Source: Neobacillus sp. PS3-34 (GTDB lineage: Bacteria; Bacillota; Bacilli; Bacillales; Cytobacillaceae). From it: a stretch of DNA of 64,000 nucleotides. A model generated the notes under the pieces. It did no database searches and was not told the origin of the DNA. It worked only from the letters and a program-made list of their open reading frames with translations. The stretch covers positions 3,337,001-3,401,000 of the forward strand of contig NZ_CP133267.1 of NCBI RefSeq assembly GCF_030915465.1, read 5' to 3'. Numbering within the stretch: position 1 is the stretch's first letter; the number at the start of each line of letters is the position of its first letter. The position numbers and the translations under genes were made by a program. Below, piece by piece: positions 9,035 through 16,585 of this stretch.

Positions 9035-9808
9035 TTGGAACATATATTAGGACAAGAATGGGAAATTGTCCCTGCGGGCGGTGCAACTGGAGAAGCCTTT
9101 TTTGCCAGGCATGAAGACCAGGAATTATTTTTAAAGCGCAATTCGTCCCCTTTTCTTGCTGTTTTATCAGCAGAGGGAATCGTCCCAAAGCTTGTTTGGA
9201 CAAAAAGATTGGAAAATGGAGATGTTTTTACCGCCCAGCAATGGTTAAATGGCAGAGAGCTTAAGCCTGCCGAAATGAATCAGGACAGGGTGGCAAAGCT
9301 TCTTAAGAAAATACACCGCTCCAAACCAATGCTTAGAATGCTGAGACAGCTGGGAAAGACTCCATTGCAGCCTGAATTCCTTCTGCAAAAAGCCGAGGAA
9401 GAATTGGATTCAGAGGTGCTTGGACTTCCAGAGGTGCAAAAGACAATGGCTTTTCTCAGATTAGAAGCAGGCAATGTCCATAGTGAAGAAAAAGTTGTTT
9501 GCCATGGGGATGTAAACCATAACAACTGGCTGCTGGCAGAAAACAACCAGTTGTATCTCATTGATTGGGATGGCGCAATGGTCGCAGATCCGGCAATCGA
9601 TTTAGGACTTATGCTTTATTGGTATATATCGGAAGAGGATTGGGAAAATTGGCTGGCCATGTATGGAAAACAGCTGACGGAACATTTAAAGCTTAGAATG
9701 AAGTGGTATGTGGCACTTCAAACCCTATCTTCGATTCACTGGCATAAAAGTAAAAGCCGGTTCCAGGAAATGGACCGCTGGATTCAGTTTTTAAATGTCA
9801 TATTATAA
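9035..9808 (+). CDS. ytmP: Phosphotransferase family protein (APH/choline kinase fold), YtmP
   Basis: A 257-residue protein kinase-fold phosphotransferase. VCHGDVNHNNWLL near residue 155 is the HGDxxxxN catalytic loop, and LIDWDGAMVADPAIDLG holds the metal-binding aspartate. It starts at TTG 9035, supported by AGGTGA at 9023-9028 with seven-base spacing. The substrate is unknown; relatives act on aminoglycosides, choline, thiamine or sugars. Position next to ytzH and trmB is conserved with B. subtilis. It is convergent with ytzH, whose stop abuts its own. Confidence 0.85.
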   Translation: MEHILGQEWEIVPAGGATGEAFFARHEDQELFLKRNSSPFLAVLSAEGIVPKLVWTKRLENGDVFTAQQWLNGRELKPAEMNQDRVAKLLKKIHRSKPMLRMLRQLGKTPLQPEFLLQKAEEELDSEVLGLPEVQKTMAFLRLEAGNVHSEEKVVCHGDVNHNNWLLAENNQLYLIDWDGAMVADPAIDLGLMLYWYISEEDWENWLAMYGKQLTEHLKLRMKWYVALQTLSSIHWHKSKSRFQEMDRWIQFLNVIL

Positions 9809-10087
9809 TTAAGAAAATTGATCAATGTTACTGACCCAATCAGAAAGACGCCCTTGATTTGAGAGGATATGGCTGTCTAAATCTGCAGTTTGGGCTCCGT
9901 GCTGACTGTACTCATATATTTCTTCTAATATTGTTTTTACATTTTGATTAATATTGGAATTGACCATTAATGATTTTACGAGCCGTTCCAATTGTTCACA
10001 TTCAGAAACCGAACCGCAGCAATCAGCTTGGTGATTGTTTAATATATCTTTTAGCAGTGTGACCTGATCATGGTGGCTTATTGGCAT
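9809..10087 (-). CDS. ytzH: YtzH-like small protein of unknown function
   Basis: A 92-residue acidic protein (MPISHHDQVTLLKDILNNHQADCCGSV...), predicted mostly helical, with adjacent cysteines near residues 22-23. It has no signal peptide or membrane helix. It sits between ytmP and trmB on the opposite strand, exactly as B. subtilis ytzH does. An AGGATG-type site precedes its ATG. No function is known to me. Confidence 0.7.
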   Translation of the reverse strand: MPISHHDQVTLLKDILNNHQADCCGSVSECEQLERLVKSLMVNSNINQNVKTILEEIYEYSQHGAQTADLDSHILSNQGRLSDWVSNIDQFS

Positions 10088-10115
10088 AAAAGCACATCCT
10101 TTCGTGGTTAAAATA

Positions 10116-10152
10116 TAAAGGAATTCACATATAGAGTGTGGATTCCTTTTAT
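10116..10152. other. Inverted repeat between divergent ytzH and trmB
   Basis: AAAGGAATTCACA pairs with TGTGGATTCCTTT, with one G-U wobble and a loop of about seven bases. It lies upstream of both divergent genes, so it is not a simple 3' terminator. It could attenuate one of the leaders or bind a regulator; I cannot tell which. Confidence 0.5.
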
Positions 10153-10268
10153 CATTTATACACGCAGTATAAACCTCATGGGAAAGCGTTTTTTTACAGA
10201 CACCCTTGCAAGGAAGCGGTTTGCATGATATGTTTTGAACGATATTATTTTATAGGAGTGTCACTAGT

Positions 10269-10907
10269 ATGCGATTTAGAAATAAGCCCTGGGCAAGGGA
10301 GAAAATAGAGCAACATCCAGAATATTTTATTCTTGAACCAGAAAAATACAAGGGTAAGTGGCAGGAAGCGTTTTCTGTAAAACAGCCGCTTCATATTGAG
10401 ATTGGAACAGGAAAAGGACGATTTATTACGGGGATGGCAAAAGCAAATCCTGAAATAAATTACATCGGTATTGAGTTAGCTGAGAGTGTGATTGTATCTG
10501 TTCTAGACCATCTTGTTGAAACTGAATTGCCGAACCTTAGACTTTTAAATGTAAATGCAACTGATTTAAAAGATTTCTTTGATAAAAATGATGTTGACCG
10601 CATTTACTTGAACTTTTCCGATCCATGGCCCAAGGTCCGCCATGAAAAAAGGCGTCTAACTTATAAAAGCTTTTTAAAGAACTATGAAGATATCCTTCCA
10701 GATGGGGGAGAAATCCATTTTAAGACGGACAATCAAGGCTTGTTTGAATATTCACTAATGAGCTTTTCCGAGTATGGATTATTATTAAAATATGTAAGCC
10801 TTGATCTGCATAACAGTGAATTCGAAGGAAACATCATGACAGAGTATGAAGAAAAGTTCTCCAGTAAGGGGAACCGAATTTACCGCTGTGAAGTAAAATA
10901 TAGATAG
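10269..10907 (+). CDS. trmB: tRNA (guanine-N7-)-methyltransferase
   Basis: SAM-dependent enzyme that forms 7-methylguanosine at position 46 of tRNA. At 212 residues it has the usual length. [15 protein letters not shown] near residue 43 is the SAM-binding motif, and the TrmB signature [17 protein letters not shown] is near residue 117. [12 protein letters not shown] follows. An AGGAG site precedes the ATG. Matches B. subtilis ytmQ in position and sequence style. Confidence 0.95.
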   Translation: MRFRNKPWAREKIEQHPEYFILEPEKYKGKWQEAFSVKQPLHIEIGTGKGRFITGMAKANPEINYIGIELAESVIVSVLDHLVETELPNLRLLNVNATDLKDFFDKNDVDRIYLNFSDPWPKVRHEKRRLTYKSFLKNYEDILPDGGEIHFKTDNQGLFEYSLMSFSEYGLLLKYVSLDLHNSEFEGNIMTEYEEKFSSKGNRIYRCEVKYR

Positions 10908-10913
10908 TGACTT

Positions 10914-10943
10914 AAGCCGGCCAGGATGGCCTGGCTTTTTTTT
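10914..10943 (+). terminator. Terminator after trmB
   Basis: AGCCGGCCA pairs imperfectly with TGGCCTGGCT, followed by eight T residues. The repeat element begins immediately after the T run. Confidence 0.75.
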
Positions 10944-11234
10944 CGTCTAGGAAATTATAAAATTAAATGATGTGGATACTTCTACAAGTTGTACTAATCT
11001 AGCTCCACAAGGAATACTTCGGCAGCATATGCTTCGCACGAAGAAAAAGTGATAGCTTTTTCGAGGAGCACCCAGCCCCTCGGGGTCATAAGCCAAATCA
11101 CTCCAGAAATCAGGACAAGGAAAGCTTCGGCAGCATCCGCATCGCACGAAGGAAAAGCGATAGCTTTTCCGAGGATGACAGCGTGATTCGTCTTATGCCT
11201 GTCGGGGCTAACCAGGGCACTTGCGCCTTTTGTT
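10944..11234 (+). repeat. Composite hairpin repeat, copy A (backbone plus two 60-bp modules)
   Basis: This non-coding stretch between trmB and ytnP holds the first of three related elements (others at 23429-23602 and 37736-37978). The shared backbone runs from GTCTAGGAAATTATAAAATT to CTTGCGCCTTTTGTT and folds on itself. AGCCCCTCGGG pairs with CTGTCGGGGCT, CATAAG with CTTATG, and AATCAC with GTGATT. Copy A contains two copies of a 60-bp module, at 11008-11067 and 11116-11175. Each module has its own arms (CTTCG...CGAAG and AAAAGCGATAGCTTTT). No ORF is credible. Elements like the backbone are, from memory, widespread between Bacillus genes; function unknown. Confidence 0.85.
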
Positions 11235-11313
11235 CCTGCAAAAGATCAAATGTTTTAAAATGAATAATACGAATGCTAAAATATAGGAATATAACAGTTT
11301 GGGGAGGGAAACG

Positions 11314-12152
11314 ATGGAGACATTAATGATTGGAGAAGTTAAACTTACCTGGATATCAGGCGGTGTCACACATTTAGATGGGGGAGCTATGTTTGGCGTG
11401 GTGCCCAAGCCTCTTTGGGAAAGAAAATATCCCTGCAATGAAAACAACCAGATTGAACTTCGGACAGATCCAATACTTTTGCAGGTTGATGGGAAAAACA
11501 TATTAATTGAAACAGGAATTGGAAAAGGGAAATTATCAGATAAACAGCGGAGGAATTTTGGGGTAACCGAAGAGTCCGAATTGGAGGAATCACTTGCAAA
11601 GCTGGATATTGAGCCAAAGGACATTGATTATATCTTAATGACACATCTTCATTTTGATCATGCGTGTGGGCTGACAAAGCTTCAAAATGGGGAGTATGTC
11701 TCGATTTTTGAAAATGCACAAATTATCACTTCGCAGATCGAATGGAACGAAATGTGCGATCCGAATATTCGTTCACGCAATACATATTGGAAAGAAAATT
11801 GGGAAGCAATCCAAAACCAAATCGTAACATTCGAGAAGGAATGGGGGCTTGGACCTGTGAGAATGGTTCATAGTGGTGGCCACAGTGACGGGCATTCCGT
11901 TATTCTCATTGAATCGGCCTGCAAACAGCCGTGCACATGGCGGACATTATGCCGACACATGCCCATCAAAACGTTCTATGGGTACTTGCATACGATGATT
12001 ATCCAATGGACTCGATAGCAGCAAAGCAAAAATGGATGCAGTACGGGATGGAAAAAGACGCCTGGTTCACTTTCTACCATGATGCCTTTTACCGGGCAGT
12101 AAGATGGAATGAGGATGGGAAGATGAAGGATAGCATAAAAAGGGAAAGATAG
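11314..12152 (+). CDS. ytnP: YtnP-type MBL-fold lactonase (frame broken near 11912-11925)
   Basis: Metallo-beta-lactamase-fold hydrolase; B. subtilis YtnP is a quorum-quenching lactonase. [10 protein letters not shown] near residue 110 is the HxHxDH zinc motif, GGHSDGHS supplies another histidine, and [11 protein letters not shown] a further ligand set. The ATG at 11314 follows GGGGAGG. The frame breaks once. Restoring one base, either G in a GGGCC or A in the AAA beside it, joins frame 1 to frame 3 and gives about 279 residues, close to the B. subtilis 281. The break removes neither end, so I treat it as a likely sequence error. It is followed by a bidirectional terminator. Confidence 0.85.
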
Positions 12153-12177
12153 TCGAATTACTCTCCTGTAAAAATGC

Positions 12178-12218
12178 AAAGAGGATATCCCCAAAAAAAA
12201 TTGGGGATATCCTCTCTT
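12178..12218. terminator. Bidirectional terminator between ytnP and ytzB
   Basis: AAGAGGATATCCCC and GGGGATATCCTCTCTT form a near-perfect 13-14 bp stem around an A-rich loop. Confidence 0.8.
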
Positions 12219-12219
12219 C

Positions 12220-12528
12220 CTACAGACTTAAGGGATTTACCTCGAGTATAGTTCCGGTCGAAGAATCAGCTATGAATTCAAACTTCTCATGGTTTCCTCT
12301 TGTTATGCCGCCTTTATAAACCATATATTTTATCTGGTTTTTCACAAAAGGCTCAGACTCCATATGAATCCATGAACCGCTGATTGGACCATTCAGCTTG
12401 AATTGCTTTTTTGCAGTGCTTAGAACTTTCTCAGCTGAGATATCTGTCCTTTGGGATACGGCTTCTCTTAAAGCATATCCGCCAGCAAGGCCAACCGCGG
12501 CGCCAAGCAAGAAGGATTTCCAATTCAT
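12220..12528 (-). CDS. ytzB: YtzB-like PepSY-domain membrane-anchored protein
   Basis: A 102-residue protein. The N-terminus MNWKSFLLGAAVGLAGGYAL is a signal anchor or short membrane segment. The rest is one PepSY-like domain (ISAEKVLSTAKKQFKLNGPI... GTILEVNPLSL), a fold associated with inhibition of peptidases. Probable topology is N-in with the domain outside. AGGTG lies upstream of the ATG. It has the same position as B. subtilis ytzB, next to ytoP. Confidence 0.8.
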   Translation of the reverse strand: MNWKSFLLGAAVGLAGGYALREAVSQRTDISAEKVLSTAKKQFKLNGPISGSWIHMESEPFVKNQIKYMVYKGGITRGNHEKFEFIADSSTGTILEVNPLSL

Positions 12529-12704
12529 GATTACACCTCCATGACTTGCATATGTAGATTTTTTTGTAAATTTATATCTTCAGTATAACTCAATAAAGGT
12601 AAAGAATATAATAGATTCATTTAGATTTATTGTGGTAAGTCGTTCGAAATTTCTGTAAAATAAAGTATATACATAATTTGCTTTAATGATAAAGGAGCCT
12701 GAAC

Positions 12705-13776
12705 ATGAACGAAAAAACTTTAAAGCTTTTTCAAACACTGACTGAGCTTCCTGCTGTAGCGGGAGACGAACATCTAGTTAGGAAATTTATGAAAGAGCAG
12801 CTTAAACCGTATGCAGATGAAATCGTTCAAGACAAAATCGGCAGCATTTTCGGACTGAAAAAGGGCAGTGGAGATGGCCCGACAATAATGGTTGCCGGAC
12901 ATATGGACGAAGTTGGCTTTATGGTCACTTCTATTACAGATAATGGTATGCTCCGTTTTCAGCCGCTTGGTGGCTGGTGGAGCCAGGTGCTTCTCGCACA
13001 AAGAGTTCAAATCATGACGAAGAATGGCCCGGTAATCGGGGTAATCGGATCGATTCCACCTCATCTTCTGGATGAAGCCAAACGCAGCAAGCCGATGGAA
13101 ATCAAGAATATGCTGATTGATATTGGTGCTGATGACCGTGAAGATGCAGAGCGGATTGGCATTAAGCCAGGCCAGTCAATTGTTCCGATCTGTCCATTTA
13201 CACCAATGGCGAATGAGAAGAAAATCCTAGCAAAGGCTGGGATAACCGTTATGGATGCGGGCTGGCTATTGAGCTGCTGCAGGAATTAAAGAATGTCCAA
13301 CTGCCTAACACTCTTTATTCAGGAGCTACAGTCCAAGAGGAAGTAGACCTTAGGGGTGCGCAGACAGCAGCAAATATGATTAACCCAGACCTCTTTTTTG
13401 CCCTTGATGCTAGCCCAGCCAATGATATGTCCGGAAGTAAAAGTGAATTTGGCCAGCTAGGAAAAGGTGCACTATTGAGAATTCTTGACCGGACAATGGT
13501 TACCCACCGTGGAATAAAGGAATTCATTCTTGATACTGCGGAAACACATAATATCCCTTATCAGTACTTTGTTTCCCAGGGGGAACAGATGCAGGTAAGG
13601 TTCATATTTCAAATGAAGGTGTCCCAAGTGCTGTAATCGGTATTTGCTCAAGGTATATCCATACTCATGGATCAATTATCCATGTTGATGATTATGCCGC
13701 AGCGAAGGAATTACTTGTAAAGCTTGTTAAAGCGTGCGATAAGTCGACGGTTGAATCCATTAAATCAAATAGCTGA
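12705..13776 (+). CDS. ytoP: M42 family glutamyl aminopeptidase (two frame breaks)
   Basis: Cobalt/zinc M42 aminopeptidase of the tetrahedral TET type. [12 protein letters not shown] carries the first metal histidine and aspartate; [10 protein letters not shown] (in the next frame) the bridging aspartate; [11 protein letters not shown] the catalytic glutamate; [10 protein letters not shown] and [14 protein letters not shown] complete the site. The frame breaks at about 13237, where GGC should read GGCC, and again at 13579-13583, where five G residues stand for six. Repair gives 357 residues, the family length, ending at the TGA at 13774. All metal ligands survive, which favours sequence error over gene decay. 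AAAGGAG precedes the start. Confidence 0.88.
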
Positions 13777-13804
13777 TGGGATTCAACAATAGGTGATTCT
13801 ATGT

Positions 13805-13832
13805 TGGGAGGCATTCGTGAATGCCTCCTTTT
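13805..13832 (+). terminator. Hairpin after ytoP
   Basis: GGGAGGCATTC pairs with GAATGCCTCC and is followed by TTTTCC. It lies between ytoP and the DUF84 gene. Confidence 0.65.
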
Positions 13833-13857
13833 CCCTATGAAAAAGGAGAGAGCAACT

Positions 13858-14381
13858 TTGAAAATTATCATCGGTTCCCATAATCCAGCAAAAATTGCTG
13901 CAGTTAAAAATGTATTTGTTTCAAACAATGCCGAATATATACCTCTGGATGTTCCCTCCGGCGTAAGTTCAATGCCTTTTTCGGACGATGAAACGATTAA
14001 GGGGGCGAAAAACCGTGCCCTTGCCTCCCTGGAATCAGGAAAGGGAGATATGGGGATTGGACTAGAAGGTGGGGTTCAGGAAACAATACAAGGCCTGTTC
14101 TTAAGCAATTGGGGTGCACTTGCGGTTAAGGATTTGCCGCCAATTATTGCTGGCGGAGCAAGAATTCTGCTTCCAGAGGAAATTGCTGTGAGACTAAGAG
14201 CCGGGGAAGAGCTCGGCCCGGTAATGGATGACTATGCAAGAAAACAAAATGTCAGGAAAAAGAGGGCGCAATTGGCATTTTTACGTCTGGTTATATAGAT
14301 AGAACGGATATGTTCACGCATATTATGAAATTACTGGCAGGACAATATGACTATAAAAGAGATAGAAATTTTTCTTTTTAA
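13858..14381 (+). CDS. DUF84 / inosine-xanthosine triphosphatase family protein (one frame break)
   Basis: Relative of the YjjX/ITPase-like NTPases that hydrolyse non-canonical purine nucleotides. SHNPAKIAAVKNVF at the N-terminus and GIGLEGGVQE are family motifs. The start is TTG 13858 with GGAG upstream; the earlier ATG at 13801 lies inside the hairpin of the preceding gene. The frame breaks at the A run 14257-14261. One extra A restores the conserved KEGAIGIFTSG tail and moves the stop to the TAA at 14379, giving 174 residues. Confidence 0.8.
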
Positions 14382-14508
14382 GTGTTCGTTTTTTGACGTT
14401 TTAATGGGTCAGAAGGGTTGTCAGAATAAACTTAACAAAGGTATGATAGATATAGCTATTTACTTGATTTTTAAATTCAATTGATACTTTTTCAGATAGG
14501 AGGATATG

Positions 14509-15027
14509 ATGATTAGATCCTTAAAAATAATTGTCGTTTTGTTCGTCTCAGCTTATATTCTAAGTGCTTGTGGCAATTCTTCTTTTAAAGAAGAAATAAA
14601 ATTAACAAAAAAATCTGCTGAAGCTGCTTTTAAGGAGAAATCTGAAAAGCCCAATCAGAAATTAAAAGAAGCAGAATTTTATTTGCCGTTTGGCTATGAG
14701 ATAAAAGAAAAGTCTGCGAACAATATTATTTTAAAAAATGGATCAAAAACATATATCCTCTTCTTTAACCCAAAGGAAGATTTAAAAAGCGATATCGTTT
14801 ATAAAGCTACTCAGAACCAGCATAAAAAGATAGATGTGGATGAAATCTTTAAGAGCAGCAAGAAGCTAGGTTATTTAATTGTTGAAAAACTTGATGATGA
14901 CATGAGCGAAGTGACCGTCGGGGTTGGCGGAGCAAAACTGACAACCGAGACGAAAACGGGCAGCATGGCTAATGAAACTAAAGCGATGATGCAAATTGTC
15001 AATTCCGTAAAAATAATAAAACGATAA
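14509..15027 (+). CDS. Hypothetical lipoprotein
   Basis: The N-terminal hydrophobic segment ends in the lipobox LSAC with the cysteine near residue 20, so the protein should be lipid-anchored outside the membrane. After it comes a lysine/glutamate-rich linker and a compact domain (FYLPFGYEIKEKSANNIIL ... YILFFNPKED) of about 110 residues. AGGAGG at 14498-14503 favours the ATG at 14509 over 14506. I do not recognise the family. It sits between the DUF84 gene and ytpP and is followed by its own terminator. Confidence 0.7.
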   Translation: MIRSLKIIVVLFVSAYILSACGNSSFKEEIKLTKKSAEAAFKEKSEKPNQKLKEAEFYLPFGYEIKEKSANNIILKNGSKTYILFFNPKEDLKSDIVYKATQNQHKKIDVDEIFKSSKKLGYLIVEKLDDDMSEVTVGVGGAKLTTETKTGSMANETKAMMQIVNSVKIIKR

Positions 15028-15030
15028 ATA

Positions 15031-15057
15031 AACGAAGGGTTTCCCTTCGTTTTTCTT
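15031..15057 (+). terminator. Terminator after the lipoprotein gene
   Basis: AACGAAGGG pairs with CCCTTCGTT, followed by a T-rich run. Confidence 0.85.
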
Positions 15058-15217
15058 ATTCTCGCTCTCCTGACTGTGTTTGTTCTGCGGGTTTACGGGA
15101 ATTATAAGGGAAGCAACAACAGCGTATAACCCAATAGATAGCAGTACACTTTAATGGATTTTTTAAACTAATGCCTGTTATATTTATAAAATGGCTGTAT
15201 GAATTGGAGGAGTTTTT

Positions 15218-15532
15218 ATGAATGAATTAGAATCAATGGAACAATTTGAGCAAATGAAACACGAAGGCAAGCATTTATTCATGTTTTCTGCTGATTGGTG
15301 CCCTGACTGCAGAGTGATTGAACCGGTGCTTCCGGATATTGAGAAAAAATTTACCGAGTTTACCTTTGTCCATGTTGATCGGGACAAATTCATTGAATTA
15401 TGCCAGCAGTTGGATGTATATGGTATTCCAAGCTTCATCGGATTCGAAAAAGGAAAAGAACTGGGTCGTTTCGTCAGCAAGGACAGAAAAACTCCAGAAG
15501 AAATTGAAGGGTTTATCATCGGTTTGCAATAA
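15218..15532 (+). CDS. ytpP: Thioredoxin-like protein YtpP
   Basis: A 104-residue thioredoxin-fold protein with the active site SADWCPDC (CxxC with Pro-Asp between) near residue 26 and the cis-proline segment VYGIPSF near residue 70. No export signal is visible, so it is cytoplasmic. A GGAGG site precedes the ATG. The CPDC active site differs from the CGPC of the main thioredoxin, which suggests a specialised redox partner. Confidence 0.9.
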   Translation: MNELESMEQFEQMKHEGKHLFMFSADWCPDCRVIEPVLPDIEKKFTEFTFVHVDRDKFIELCQQLDVYGIPSFIGFEKGKELGRFVSKDRKTPEEIEGFIIGLQ

Positions 15533-15544
15533 TCACTTCCTTGA

Positions 15545-15577
15545 TGCTCCATCTTCTTTTGAGATGGAGGCTTTTTA
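15545..15577 (+). terminator. Terminator between ytpP and ytpQ
   Basis: CTCCATCT pairs with AGATGGAG, followed by GCTTTTTAA. Confidence 0.8.
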
Positions 15578-15611
15578 ATGTAAAATAGGTAAGGAGAAGT
15601 GAGGGATTGTA

Positions 15612-16409
15612 ATGAAAATGGATAGCAGAAAAATGAGAAAAGAACTAGAGTCGCGATTAGGAAACGAGAGTCGCTCCATTTCTTATGACCGGGAAAAGGA
15701 CCAGCTCCGGATTGAGAACACCCGTAGTGGAAAAGGAATAACTGTTTCACTGTCGGGTATTGTTGCAAAATGGCATTCAGAAAAAGAAAAAGCAATCGAT
15801 GAAGTTGTTTATTATATCGAAGAAGGTTTAAAGGCGATGGATGATACTGTCCAGCTGACAGAGCATGAAAAAAAGATTTTTCCAGTTATCCGTTCTACTT
15901 CCTTTCCAGCTGAAGCAGAAGAAGGTGTTCCATTTTTATACGAAGAACATACAGCAGAAACGAGAATTTATTATGCATACGATCTTGGTAATACCTATCG
16001 TTTAATTGATTCCCGCATCATGAAAAAAGAGGGCTGGGATGAGGCCAGAGTAAAAGAAATCGCTCTTTTCAACGTTAGATCTTTGTCTACTACACTAAAA
16101 GAAGACAATGTTGCAGGCAATATGTTTTATTTCCTCAACACAAAGGATGGATATGATGCCAGCCGCATTTTAAATAAAGTATTCCTCAGTGATATTCAAA
16201 AAAAAATCACTGGAACGATGGCTGTGGCTGTCCCACATCAAGATGTCCTGATTATTGCTGATATTCAAAATGATACTGGCTATGATGTTCTCGCTCAAAT
16301 GACTATGGGCTTCTTTGCGAATGGGCCTGTTCCGATAACGGCATTGTCATTTTTATATGAGGATGGCAATCTTGAACCGATATTTATCTTAGGGAAGAAT
16401 CGCAGGTAA
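15612..16409 (+). CDS. ytpQ: YtpQ-like DUF1444 family protein
   Basis: A 265-residue cytoplasmic protein of the DUF1444 family (N-terminus [20 protein letters not shown]; central [16 protein letters not shown]-terminal [16 protein letters not shown]). The function is unknown. It follows ytpP as in B. subtilis. There, as I recall, ytpR (a tRNA-binding-domain protein) lies between ytpQ and sftA; here only about 176 bases separate the two and no ytpR is present. Confidence 0.8.
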   Translation: MKMDSRKMRKELESRLGNESRSISYDREKDQLRIENTRSGKGITVSLSGIVAKWHSEKEKAIDEVVYYIEEGLKAMDDTVQLTEHEKKIFPVIRSTSFPAEAEEGVPFLYEEHTAETRIYYAYDLGNTYRLIDSRIMKKEGWDEARVKEIALFNVRSLSTTLKEDNVAGNMFYFLNTKDGYDASRILNKVFLSDIQKKITGTMAVAVPHQDVLIIADIQNDTGYDVLAQMTMGFFANGPVPITALSFLYEDGNLEPIFILGKNRR

Positions 16410-16437
16410 GAAGTTGCAGTAAACCAGATAAATATTA

Positions 16438-16463
16438 GATCACTTCATTAGTGGTCTTTTTTA
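16438..16463 (+). terminator. Terminator after ytpQ
   Basis: GATCACT and AGTGGTC arms with a six-base loop, then six T residues. Confidence 0.8.
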
Positions 16464-16585
16464 ATGGCTGTTTATGCCAAAACGTCGATAATTCGACCTA
16501 TTCTTCGATTTTTTGTCGAATTTTTATGAAATACTGATAAAATAGAGTGATAGAAAAAAGAAGATAGAAGAAAGAGTGATACATT

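Noticed and set aside
10944..11234. Composite repeat as an insertion sequence or tRNA-like gene
   Set aside because: There is no transposase frame, no target-site duplication I can define and no anticodon or CCA-stem pattern. The hairpins fit a non-coding repeat better.
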